Assembly: GCA_025359805.1 (NCBI GenBank)
Contig: JANYDU010000009.1
Location: 1-64,000 of the forward strand
DNA from: Bacteroidota bacterium
GTDB taxonomy: Bacteria; Bacteroidota; Bacteroidia; UKL13-3
DNA: 64,000 nt
Direction: 5' to 3'
Below the pieces are notes generated by a model that did no database searches, was not told where the DNA came from, and saw nothing but the letters and a program-made list of their open reading frames with translations. Shown here piece after piece: positions 20,780 through 31,634 of the stretch. Position 1 is the first letter of the stretch, and every line of letters starts with the position of its first letter. Position numbers and translations under genes: made by a program.

Positions 20780-20813
20780 TCACAGTATTTTAAATTATCA
20801 AATCAAAAAATAA

Positions 20814-22469
<1,656 letters not shown>

Positions 22470-22497
22470 TCTCAACAATTCTAAAATCAATATATAT

Positions 22498-22528
22498 AAA
22501 CCCGAATCAGCAATGGTTCGGGTTTTTT
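22498..22528 (+). terminator. Terminator after groEL
   Basis: aaacccgaa tcagcaatgg ttcgggtttttt. Confidence 0.85.
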
Positions 22529-22544
22529 GTTATAATTTCACTCT

Positions 22545-23426
22545 ATGAAAAAACATATCGATAAGTTTTTGATCAAAGAAGATTCGAAATTAAAACTGAA
22601 GAAACATAACCCTGCATACACTGATGGTTTTAAAGATGAAGAGGAAGCCAATCAAACTATGCAACATGATATTAAGAAGCTAATAAAGTTGCAAGAGAAG
22701 TTATTTGCAAGTAATCAATATTCGGTACTTATTATTTTGCAAGCCATGGATGCTGCTGGAAAAGACGGGGTGATTAAACATGTGATGAGTGGATTGAATC
22801 CTCAAGGATGTGGCGTAAAAAGTTTTAAGCATCCAACCGATGAAGATTATGAACATGATTACTTTTGGCGATTCAATAAAGCATTACCTGAATCGGGTAA
22901 GATTGGAATTTTTAATCGCTCGTATTATGAAAATGTATTAATATGCAGAGTTCATCCCGAATTTATTTTAGATGAAAAATTGCCCAACTTTAATGAAATA
23001 AAAAAAATAAATAAAGGATTTTGGCAACATCGTTTTAAACAAATAAACGGGTTCGAAAAAAATTTAGTTCAGAACGGAACCATCATCCTAAAATTTTTTC
23101 TTCACCTCTCAAAACAAGAACAACAAAAACGATTGCTTGAAAGAATAGAGAATGAAGAAAAGAATTGGAAGTTTTCTTTTTCTGATATTAATGAGCGAAA
23201 ATATTGGGATGAATATCAAACCTGTTATGAAGATGCAATTGAAGCTACATCGACTAATGAAGCACCTTGGTATATTATTCCTGCCGATAATAAATGGTAT
23301 ACCAGAGCAGCTATTGCAAATATTTTAGTGAGGAAGTTAGAAAGTCTAAATTTATCTTTCCCAGAATTACCCAAAGCCGAAAAACAAAAATTAGAGGAAG
23401 CGAAAATGTTGTTGATGAAAAAATAA
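22545..23426 (+). CDS. Polyphosphate kinase 2 family protein (polyphosphate:nucleotide phosphotransferase)
   Basis: 'LIILQAMDAAGKDGVIKHVMSGLNPQGCGVKSFKHPT' Walker A-like, 'IGIFNRSYYENVLICRVHPE'. Confidence 0.93.
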   Translation: MKKHIDKFLIKEDSKLKLKKHNPAYTDGFKDEEEANQTMQHDIKKLIKLQEKLFASNQYSVLIILQAMDAAGKDGVIKHVMSGLNPQGCGVKSFKHPTDEDYEHDYFWRFNKALPESGKIGIFNRSYYENVLICRVHPEFILDEKLPNFNEIKKINKGFWQHRFKQINGFEKNLVQNGTIILKFFLHLSKQEQQKRLLERIENEEKNWKFSFSDINERKYWDEYQTCYEDAIEATSTNEAPWYIIPADNKWYTRAAIANILVRKLESLNLSFPELPKAEKQKLEEAKMLLMKK

Positions 23427-23457
23427 TAGTTTTTATTTGATATAATTTATTCTTTGC

Positions 23458-24612
23458 ATGAAAATCATAAAACGAATTCTTATTATACTATTTGCTATCA
23501 TTTTTGTAGCAGAATTGTTAATGTTATTTACCGGAAATTTATATGTAAATAAAGTTTTAGCAATGACTATTTTTAGTGGAAAAATGGGGCCTGATATTGA
23601 TGAATTAGATCTGTTTACAGAAAGAGAAATTTCCATATCACAACCTCAACCTTGGCTTGTTTCATCAACCTATAATAAACAAAAAATTAGTGATGATTTA
23701 TTAGGTAAAATGGCAACCTATAAAACCGTGGCTTTTCTTGTTTTAAAAAACGACAGTTTATTGCATGAACAATATTGGGAAGGATATAACGAACACTCTT
23801 TGGTTAACTCATTTTCGATGGCAAAATCTATCAATTCTATTTTAATTGGATGTGCCTTAAAAGAAGGACTGATAAAAAGTATAGATGAACCTGTTGCAAA
23901 TTATTTAGATGAATTTAAAGAAGGCGAAAAAGCAAAAATTACAATTAAAAATTTGCTAACCATGAGCAGTGGAATTGATTTTAAAGAAGAGTATGTGAGT
24001 CCACTTGCATGGCCTGCTGAAGCCTATTACGGTCCTGATGTAAATGCGCTAACTTTAAAAGCAAAAGTGAAAACTGAACCCGGAAAAATTTGGCATTATA
24101 AAGGTGGCGATTCACAGTTATTAGGAATGATATTAAAAAAAGCTACGGGTAAAAATGTAGCTGATTATGCAACCGAAAAATTATGGAAACCTATTGGTGC
24201 CGAAGACAAAGCTTTTTGGAGTTTGGATGAAAAAGGAATGGAAAAAGTGAGTTGTTGTTTTTACACCAATGCACGTGATTATGCACGTATTGCAAAATTA
24301 TATTTGAATGATGGAAATTGGAACGGACAACAAATTGTTGATACAACGTATGTAAAAGAATCTGTTTCTTTTGCCAATTTGGTAGATAGAGAAGGAAAGC
24401 AAAATGATAAATATGGATACCAATGGTGGCTGATGAAATACAAAGAGCATAATATTTTTTATATGCGAGGAATAAGAGGACAATATGTTTTTGCTATTCC
24501 AGATTTAAAAATGATAGTAGTAAGATTGGGGCATAAACGAGCAGCAAAAGCAGGTGATGAATTACCCGCAGATATTTTTGTGTACTTAGATGCTGCTATG
24601 CAAATGAATTAG
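23458..24612 (+). CDS. Serine hydrolase (beta-lactamase/class C-like fold)
   Basis: SMAK (SxxK) motif and 'LLTMSSGIDFKE'; paralog of the gene at 28222..29328. Confidence 0.9.
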   Translation: MKIIKRILIILFAIIFVAELLMLFTGNLYVNKVLAMTIFSGKMGPDIDELDLFTEREISISQPQPWLVSSTYNKQKISDDLLGKMATYKTVAFLVLKNDSLLHEQYWEGYNEHSLVNSFSMAKSINSILIGCALKEGLIKSIDEPVANYLDEFKEGEKAKITIKNLLTMSSGIDFKEEYVSPLAWPAEAYYGPDVNALTLKAKVKTEPGKIWHYKGGDSQLLGMILKKATGKNVADYATEKLWKPIGAEDKAFWSLDEKGMEKVSCCFYTNARDYARIAKLYLNDGNWNGQQIVDTTYVKESVSFANLVDREGKQNDKYGYQWWLMKYKEHNIFYMRGIRGQYVFAIPDLKMIVVRLGHKRAAKAGDELPADIFVYLDAAMQMN

Positions 24613-24631
24613 TTAAAAGGGGTGCGTAAAA

Positions 24632-24820
24632 TTATTTTTGCACCTCAGTTTTATTAACCTCCGCATTTGTAATTTCAACTTTACCGTTTGAGGGAGTTGT
24701 TGTGGTTGAAGTTGTGGTAGTATGTTTATGTTTACTGCACATCCCATCTTCATCATGTTTTTTGCAGCCAATGCTTAAAAAAACTATTGTCGCTGATACT
24801 AATAAAATCTTGTTTTTCAT
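24632..24820 (-). CDS. Small Thr/His-rich putative lipoprotein
   Basis: MKNKILLVSATIVFLSIGCKKHDEDGMCSKHKHTTTTSTTTT; lipobox LSIGC. Confidence 0.6.
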   Translation of the reverse strand: MKNKILLVSATIVFLSIGCKKHDEDGMCSKHKHTTTTSTTTTPSNGKVEITNAEVNKTEVQK

Positions 24821-24952
24821 GATTATAAATTTGATAGTCAATGTTAAGCAAAATGTTTTATAAATAGGGCATTCTTTTTTGCATTCAATATTCAACATTT
24901 ATAATTCATCATTATTCCCTCAAAATTATTCTTATTTTCGCCCTGATAAATT

Positions 24953-26365
24953 ATGAGCAACAAACCATCATTACCAAAAGGTACACGCGATTTTGGCCCT
25001 ATTGAAGTGGCTAAACGAAAATATATTTTAAACACTATTGAAACTGTTTTTAAAAAATACGGATTTATGCCTATTGAAACTCCAACCATGGAAAATCTTT
25101 CTACGTTGCAGGGAAAATATGGAGATGAAGGCGATCAATTATTGTTTAAAATTTTAAACTCTGGAGATTTTTTAAAGGATGTTAAAGATGAAGAACTTAT
25201 TACTCATAATTCAAAACTCATCACTTCACAAATTTCTGAAAAAGGGCTCCGTTATGATTTAACCGTTCCATTTGCACGTTACGTGGTAATGCATCAAAAT
25301 GAAATTACCTTTCCTTTTAAACGATACCAAATGCAACCCGTGTGGCGTGCCGACAGACCGCAAAAAGGTCGCTACCGCGAGTTCTGGCAATGTGATGCAG
25401 ATGTAGTGGGAAGTGATAGTTTATTAAATGAAGTAGATTTAATTCAGATCTATGATGAAGCATTTGTGAAATTAGGAATTAAGAATTATGAATTAAGAAT
25501 TAATAACAGGAAGATACTACAAGGAATTGTAGAGGAAATTGGAGCACCTGAAAGGTTAATTGATTTTACGATTAGTTTAGATAAAATTGACAAAATCGGA
25601 AAAGATGAAGTAATTGAAGAATTAATTGACAAAGGATTTGATAAATTGAAATTGAATGGAATATTTGATATTTTATTTGTTCAAGAAGACAGTACTATTT
25701 TCTTATCTTCAACAAAACCTCGTTTCATTTACAATATCAGTCTTCTACAAATAAGTGATTATTATAAGAGTTCAAAAATGTTCAAAGAAGGTGTTGATGA
25801 ATTATATAAAATTGGAAACTCACTTTTAGCTGTTAACAGTTCAATTAATATCAAAATGGATCTTTCTTTAGCTCGTGGTTTATCCTATTACACTGGTTGC
25901 ATCTTTGAAGTAGTATCAACTGAAGGTTCTTTAAAATCAAGCATTGGTGGTGGTGGGCGTTACGATAACCTTACTGGAATTTTTGGTTTGCCAAACGTTT
26001 CAGGAGTTGGAATTTCATTTGGGTTAGATAGAATTTATGATGTGATGGATGAGTTGAATTTATTTCCTCCAACTATTACATCAACCCATACCAAAGTTTT
26101 ATTTTGTTGCTTTGATTCTGCTTCACAACAATATGCCTTAAGTTGTTTAAAAAAATTAAGAGATGAAAATATTGCTTCCGAAATTTACCCTGATTTGAAA
26201 AAGATTGGTAAGCAATTAGATTATGCTAATGCTTTACAAATTCCTTATGCATGCATCATTGGCGATAATGAAATGCAAAGTGGAAAATTAGTGTTAAAAA
26301 ATCTTCAATCAGGAACCCAGCAAGAATTGAGTATTGATGAAATAATCATTTTGCTGCATCGTTAA
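24953..26365 (+). CDS. hisS: Histidine--tRNA ligase
   Basis: 'PKGTRDFGP', 'RADRPQKGRYREFWQCDADVVG', 'GGGGRYDNLTGIFG'. Confidence 0.97.
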   Translation: MSNKPSLPKGTRDFGPIEVAKRKYILNTIETVFKKYGFMPIETPTMENLSTLQGKYGDEGDQLLFKILNSGDFLKDVKDEELITHNSKLITSQISEKGLRYDLTVPFARYVVMHQNEITFPFKRYQMQPVWRADRPQKGRYREFWQCDADVVGSDSLLNEVDLIQIYDEAFVKLGIKNYELRINNRKILQGIVEEIGAPERLIDFTISLDKIDKIGKDEVIEELIDKGFDKLKLNGIFDILFVQEDSTIFLSSTKPRFIYNISLLQISDYYKSSKMFKEGVDELYKIGNSLLAVNSSINIKMDLSLARGLSYYTGCIFEVVSTEGSLKSSIGGGGRYDNLTGIFGLPNVSGVGISFGLDRIYDVMDELNLFPPTITSTHTKVLFCCFDSASQQYALSCLKKLRDENIASEIYPDLKKIGKQLDYANALQIPYACIIGDNEMQSGKLVLKNLQSGTQQELSIDEIIILLHR

Positions 26366-26411
26366 ATTATAACTTCGCAAAACATTTTGCTGGTTAATTA
26401 GTCATATTATT

Positions 26412-27779
26412 ATGAGTTCATTTATTTCTGTCAATCCATTTACCGAACAAGAGCTTTCCTCATACCCAACTATATCTAATCAACACCTTGAAAAGGTTTT
26501 AGAGCAAGCAAATAATGCTCAAAAATTATGGAGTAAAACTTCATTTGAACAACGATCAAAATTGTTTTTAACATTAGCTTCTCTCATCAAACAAAATGTA
26601 GATTCACTTGCTGAGTTAGCAACACTTGAAATGGGAAAAATAATTGCAGAAGGAAAAGCCGAAGTATTAAAATGTGCAAGAGGTTGTGAATTTTATGCCG
26701 AACATTCAGCACAAATTTTAGCTCCACAAATCACTAAAATTGAAAATGGAAAAGAGGTTCATGTATTGTATGAACCCATGGGAATTGTGCTTGGAATTTT
26801 TCCTTGGAATTTTCCTTATTGGCAAATAATTAGAAGCGCAACACCCGTTTTAATGGGAGGGAATGCAATGCTTATAAAGCCTTCACCTAATGTTCCTCAA
26901 TGTGCATTGGCTTTGCAAAAATTATTTAATGAGGCTGGTTTTTCATCAGGAATTGTGCAAACCATTTTTGCTGATGAAGAGCAGATTACAACCATTATTG
27001 CCGATAAAAGAGTTAAAGCATGCACATTAACAGGGAGTGAAAAAGCAGGAAGTATTGTGGCATCAACAGCTGCAAAATATATTAAAAAATCGGTGCTCGA
27101 ATTAGGGGGTAGTGATCCATTTATTGTATTACCTGATGCTGATATTGATTTGGCTGTGGAGCAAGCAATTGTTGGACGTTTTCAAAACAACGGACAAAGT
27201 TGTATTGCAGCAAAACGGTTTATTCTTAGCGCGAAAATTGCTGATGAATTTACGTTAAAACTTATTAAAAAAGTAAGTGAATTGAAAATGGGAAATCCTT
27301 CAGAATCATCAATACAAATTGGTCCAATAGCGCGAAAAGATTTGAGAGATAAATTAGCATCACAGGTTGATAAAAGTTTGGAGCAAGGAGCAAAAATTAT
27401 TTTTCAATCGGCACAAAAAATGGATAAAGGATTTTTTTATCCGCCAACAATTCTTTCCAATATTCGAAAAGGATCTGTGGCATATGAAGAAGAATTATTT
27501 GGAACGGTGCTGTCTGTTTTTATAGTAAATAATGAAGATGAAGCGATTGAATTGGCAAACGATACTTCATTTGGTTTGGGGGCTTCTATTTGGACAAAAA
27601 ATTTGCAACAAGCAAAAATAATGGCTTCAAAAATCCAAACAGGAAATGTTTACGTAAATGCCATTGTTAAATCAGATCCAAGGTTTCCTTTTGGTGGGAT
27701 AAAAAGTTCGGGATTTGGGAGAGAGCTTGGTGAGCAAGGATTAAAGGAGTTTTGCAACACTAAAACGTTGATGATTTAA
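26412..27779 (+). CDS. Aldehyde dehydrogenase family (succinate-semialdehyde dehydrogenase-like)
   Basis: 'LELGGSDPFIVLPDADID', 'FQNNGQSCIAAKRFI', 'FPFGGIKSSGFGRELG'. Confidence 0.93.
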   Translation: MSSFISVNPFTEQELSSYPTISNQHLEKVLEQANNAQKLWSKTSFEQRSKLFLTLASLIKQNVDSLAELATLEMGKIIAEGKAEVLKCARGCEFYAEHSAQILAPQITKIENGKEVHVLYEPMGIVLGIFPWNFPYWQIIRSATPVLMGGNAMLIKPSPNVPQCALALQKLFNEAGFSSGIVQTIFADEEQITTIIADKRVKACTLTGSEKAGSIVASTAAKYIKKSVLELGGSDPFIVLPDADIDLAVEQAIVGRFQNNGQSCIAAKRFILSAKIADEFTLKLIKKVSELKMGNPSESSIQIGPIARKDLRDKLASQVDKSLEQGAKIIFQSAQKMDKGFFYPPTILSNIRKGSVAYEEELFGTVLSVFIVNNEDEAIELANDTSFGLGASIWTKNLQQAKIMASKIQTGNVYVNAIVKSDPRFPFGGIKSSGFGRELGEQGLKEFCNTKTLMI

Positions 27780-27854
27780 CGGTGCAAAAAATGATTGTTG
27801 AGCTATTGAAATATTAAATAATTTTGCTTCGTAGTGGGATGAAAAATAATTTAT

Positions 27855-28217
27855 ATGATGAAAAAAATACTCATTCTTGAGGATGATTTAGTGAATCAAG
27901 AATTACTCAAATTATATTTGAATAGTAAATTTGATGTTACCGTGGTTAGCACTTTTGATGAAGCCATTCATTTGTTTTTATCACAACAATTTGATTTGGT
28001 TATTACCGATATTTATTTGGGAAATGATTCGAAGAGTGATGGAAACGATTTATTAAAAACGATAAGAGAAAGTAATACTAATAACGCTATTCCAGTGGTT
28101 GCTTATACCGCTTATGATACCATTAAAAATAATACGGGATACATTTTTTCATCAATTATTTCGAAGCCAATAAATATGGTTGATTTTATAAACGAAATAA
28201 ATAGGGTATTAGAATAA
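27855..28217 (+). CDS. Stand-alone response regulator receiver domain
   Basis: 'ILILEDDLVNQELL', 'DLVITDIYLG', 'SKPI'. Confidence 0.88.
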   Translation: MMKKILILEDDLVNQELLKLYLNSKFDVTVVSTFDEAIHLFLSQQFDLVITDIYLGNDSKSDGNDLLKTIRESNTNNAIPVVAYTAYDTIKNNTGYIFSSIISKPINMVDFINEINRVLE

Positions 28218-28221
28218 TTTT

Positions 28222-29328
28222 TTATTCAACCGTTGCAGCATAGTTACTAAACAAACTATTCCAATTCGTTTCTCCATAACCTTTTCCAAGTCTCACAATA
28301 ATTAATTTTTTGGCAGGATTCACATAAATATATTGCCCTAAATGTCCTTCAGCATAAAAACTTCCCGGATCATTTGACGATAGCCACCATTGGTATTTGT
28401 AATAATTGGTTCCTCCATTTGTAACATCGGGAGTAGTTGATTCTTTTATCCAATTTGCCGAAATAACTTGTTTGCCATTCCAGTTTCCATTGTTTAAATA
28501 GAGTCTTCCAAATTTTGCAAAATCTCTTGCTCGTGCATTGATGCAACAAAATGTTTTTTCTATTCCATCATTTTTATCAATGCTCCAACTGCCATCAAAT
28601 TCCATTTCTAAAGGAAACCAAATTTTACGATCAAAATAATGTGTAATGTTTTCTGTTTTTAAAGCACGTTCTAAAACTAATCCCAATATTTGTGTGGTTC
28701 CACTTGTGTAATCAAATTGTATGCCCGGTGCTCTTTTAAGAGTAAGGTGTAAGGTGTTTTCTTTTAATTTTTTGCCATAATAAAATGCAGCAGCATCACC
28801 AAAAGGATCGTAATAACTTTCGTTAAAATCAAGTCCAGATGTCATTTGTAATAAATGTTTGATGGTTACTTTTTCGAATCCGTTTTTTTTTAATTCAGGA
28901 ATGTAATTGGTTACAGGCTCATCCACAGACTGAATTAAACCATCGTCAATTGCACATCCAATTAATGCAGATGTGTATGATTTTGCCATTGAAAAAGAGG
29001 GCACAATAGACGATGAATCATACCCCGAAAAATATTTTTCATACACGATTACATCATTATGAATAATTAAAAATGCTACTGTTTTATTGGATTGTAAATA
29101 ACTTTCAATGGAAACTTCTTTTCCATTTATTGTGAGTCCTTTTGGTACTCTTGCGCCTTCTGATCTTCCTTTTGGAAAAACAAAAGGTTTATTATTGGCG
29201 TGCAAATCTCGTTTAGGGAATTTTTTATAATCATTGATATCGGCAAAATTATAAATGATAAACCTACCAAATTGACAAGAAGAAATAATGAATAAAAAAA
29301 TAGCAATGATCAGTAACTTTATTTTCAT
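28222..29328 (-). CDS. Serine hydrolase (beta-lactamase/class C-like fold), putative lipoprotein
   Basis: 'FSMAKSYTSALIGCAIDDGLI', 'LLQMTSGLDFNESY'; lipobox-like IISSCQ. Confidence 0.9.
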   Translation of the reverse strand: MKIKLLIIAIFLFIISSCQFGRFIIYNFADINDYKKFPKRDLHANNKPFVFPKGRSEGARVPKGLTINGKEVSIESYLQSNKTVAFLIIHNDVIVYEKYFSGYDSSSIVPSFSMAKSYTSALIGCAIDDGLIQSVDEPVTNYIPELKKNGFEKVTIKHLLQMTSGLDFNESYYDPFGDAAAFYYGKKLKENTLHLTLKRAPGIQFDYTSGTTQILGLVLERALKTENITHYFDRKIWFPLEMEFDGSWSIDKNDGIEKTFCCINARARDFAKFGRLYLNNGNWNGKQVISANWIKESTTPDVTNGGTNYYKYQWWLSSNDPGSFYAEGHLGQYIYVNPAKKLIIVRLGKGYGETNWNSLFSNYAATVE

Positions 29329-29393
29329 ATACTTAAATTATTTGGCAAACTTAGCTAAGTTATAAAAATTGGAATGAACGAATTATTAACTTC

Positions 29394-30071
29394 GTGTACA
29401 TGTTTCCAAAAAATACTTCACTCATTAATATACACACGCACCATAAACCAAAAATGGAAAATGAATTTGTGATACGAAATGCATTTTTGGAACTAAATAA
29501 ATCTCAACTTGAAGAATTGACTTATTCTGTTTCTATTGGTTTACATCCTTGGTATTTATTTCAAAAAACTATTGATAATTGTGTTGATGAAATAACTATT
29601 TCTGCATCATCAAAAAATGTATTGGCTATTGGCGAAATTGGAATTGACAGAGCAATTAATACCTCAATAAAAATACAAATGGATTATTTTGAAGCTCAAC
29701 TTCATGTGGCGGAAAAGTATAAAAAACCAATAATTGTTCATGCGGTAAAAAGCTATTCTGATTTTATCCCTTACTTAAAAAAAACTAAAGTGCCATTTAT
29801 ATTTCACCAGTTTAATGGCAATCAACATCAAGCTAAAGAACTGTTAAAATACAATTGCAAACTTTCATTTGGCAAAAATATTTTGGGGCATACACAATTT
29901 GATTTACTCAAGCATATTCCATTAGATTCTTTTTTTCTGGAAACGGATACTGCTCACCACGTCAGCATTTTTGATATTTATGTTCGAGCTTCCGAAATAA
30001 AAGGAGTTAAAATGGATGTATTAAAAGAGCAACTGTTTTTTACATTTGCGCAAGTTTTCAAAACAACATAA
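29394..30071 (+). CDS. TatD family hydrolase
   Basis: 'INIHTHH', 'SIGLHPWY', 'AIGEIGID', 'FLETDTAHH'. Confidence 0.88.
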   Translation: MYMFPKNTSLINIHTHHKPKMENEFVIRNAFLELNKSQLEELTYSVSIGLHPWYLFQKTIDNCVDEITISASSKNVLAIGEIGIDRAINTSIKIQMDYFEAQLHVAEKYKKPIIVHAVKSYSDFIPYLKKTKVPFIFHQFNGNQHQAKELLKYNCKLSFGKNILGHTQFDLLKHIPLDSFFLETDTAHHVSIFDIYVRASEIKGVKMDVLKEQLFFTFAQVFKTT

Positions 30072-30083
30072 CATCAAATTTTC

Positions 30084-30815
30084 ATGCAAAAAGAAATAAA
30101 ACCTTGGATGGCTCGCACTCAATTATTATTGGGTGAGGAAAAATTAAATACACTTATAAACTCAAATGTATTGGTAGTTGGACTTGGCGGTGTGGGTGGA
30201 ATTGCAGCCGAAATGATTGCTCGGTCTGGTATTGGGAAAATGACCATTGTGGATGCTGATATTGTAGAAGAAACAAATCGTAACCGACAATTACCTGCAT
30301 TAGTGAGTAGTGATAGAAAACTAAAAACAGAAATACTTGCTGCGCGTTTACTTGATATTAATCCCGATCTTAATCTTACCATTATTTCGGAGTTTATGAA
30401 AGATCAGTTAACGTATGATATTTTGGATGAAGGAAATTTTGATTACGCCTTGGATTGTATTGATACACTTTCTCCAAAAGTTTTTTTTATTAAATCTTGC
30501 TTAGAAAGAAATATCCCAATTGTGAGTTCGATGGGAGCTGGTTCACGAGTTGATCCTTCACAAATAAAAGTAGCTGATATTTCTGAAACCTATAACTGTC
30601 ATTTAGCACGTTATGTGAGAAAATATTTACATAAGTTGGCTATTTATAATGGACTTAAGGTGGTGTTTTCATCAGAGCAAAAATATGAAAATGCACAAGT
30701 AAGATTAATGGATGCACGGCATAAAAAATCGGCAGTTGGAACTATCAGTTATATGCCAAATATATTTGGATGCACTTTAGCTTCAGTTGCCATTAGAGAT
30801 TTATATAACCGTTAA
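30084..30815 (+). CDS. tcdA: tRNA threonylcarbamoyladenosine dehydratase (TcdA/CsdL, ThiF/E1-like)
   Basis: 'VLVVGLGGVGGIAAEMIARSGIGKMTIVDADIVEETNRNRQLPAL', 'SSMGAGSRVDPSQIKVADISET'. Confidence 0.9.
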   Translation: MQKEIKPWMARTQLLLGEEKLNTLINSNVLVVGLGGVGGIAAEMIARSGIGKMTIVDADIVEETNRNRQLPALVSSDRKLKTEILAARLLDINPDLNLTIISEFMKDQLTYDILDEGNFDYALDCIDTLSPKVFFIKSCLERNIPIVSSMGAGSRVDPSQIKVADISETYNCHLARYVRKYLHKLAIYNGLKVVFSSEQKYENAQVRLMDARHKKSAVGTISYMPNIFGCTLASVAIRDLYNR

Positions 30816-30884
30816 TAATTCATCTTCAATTTTATTAGCTTTATTGATTAGCATTATTGCCAAATTACGAAAAGGAAAGAAACG

Positions 30885-30915
30885 TTTGTATTTGTAAAAA
30901 TGAGCCTTATATTTG
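30885..30915 (+). promoter_or_regulatory. Predicted Bacteroidota-type promoter of rplU (TTTG-N19-TATATTTG)
   Basis: TTTG at 30885-30888, TATATTTG at 30908-30915; exact match to the remembered -33/-7 consensus TTTG-N~19-TAnnTTTG. Confidence 0.7.
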
Positions 30916-30951
30916 CCGTCCTTTTAATAAAATAAATAAACAAATAAAGAT

Positions 30952-31263
30952 ATGTTCGCAATAGTGGAAATCGCTGGCCAACAGTTCAAAGTAGAAAAAG
31001 ACCAAACTCTTTACGTGCATAGATTGCAACAAGAGGAAGGCGCCAGCATTGAACTGAATGATGTGTTGTTATTAGATAACAACGGACAAGTAACTATAGG
31101 TGCACCACGTGTGGATGGCGCTTCAGTGAAAGCAAAAGTTTTAACTCACCTAAAAGGTGATAAAGTTATCGTTTTCAAAAAGAAAAGAAGAAAAGGATAT
31201 AGAAAATTGAACGGTCACCGTCAATCTTTCACAAAAATTTTGATTGAAACAATCAATTCGTAA
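30952..31263 (+). CDS. rplU: 50S ribosomal protein L21
   Basis: '[18 protein letters not shown]...[21 protein letters not shown]'. Confidence 0.98.
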   Translation: MFAIVEIAGQQFKVEKDQTLYVHRLQQEEGASIELNDVLLLDNNGQVTIGAPRVDGASVKAKVLTHLKGDKVIVFKKKRRKGYRKLNGHRQSFTKILIETINS

Positions 31264-31297
31264 TTAAAAATTGTTTAACGTTTAAGCACTAAACACA

Positions 31298-31567
31298 ATG
31301 GCACACAAAAAAGGAGCGGGTAGTTCAAAAAATGGTCGTGAATCACATAGCAAGCGACTTGGTATAAAAATTTATGGTGGTCAGTGGGCAACTTCTGGAA
31401 ACATTATTGTTCGTCAACGTGGAACTAAACACCACCCAAGCGATAATGTAGGTATGGGAAAAGATCATACATTATTTGCATTGATTGATGGAAAAGTGGT
31501 TTTCAAAAAGAAAGCTGACGACAGATCTTATGTATCTGTGATGCCAGTAGTAAAAGCAGAAGCATAA
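31298..31567 (+). CDS. rpmA: 50S ribosomal protein L27
   Basis: '[29 protein letters not shown]'. Confidence 0.98.
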   Translation: MAHKKGAGSSKNGRESHSKRLGIKIYGGQWATSGNIIVRQRGTKHHPSDNVGMGKDHTLFALIDGKVVFKKKADDRSYVSVMPVVKAEA

Positions 31568-31588
31568 ATTTACGCCAACAAAAAATTG

Positions 31589-31624
31589 AAAAGCGCACAA
31601 CGAAAGTTGATGCGCTTTTTTTTG
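31589..31624 (+). terminator. Terminator after rpmA
   Basis: aaaagcgca-caac-gaaa-gttg-a-tgcgctttttttt with a GAAA tetraloop. Confidence 0.85.
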
Positions 31625-31634
31625 CGTAAATGAG

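Noticed and set aside
24882-25508. Recurrent 'ATTCATAATTC / GAATTATGAATTAAGAATTA' words upstream of and inside hisS
   Set aside because: They resemble dispersed-repeat insertions (NYELR-type peptides). Remembered Bacteroides HisRS aligns through both coding sites with little or no length change, so AT-rich convergence is more likely. A genome-wide word count would settle it.
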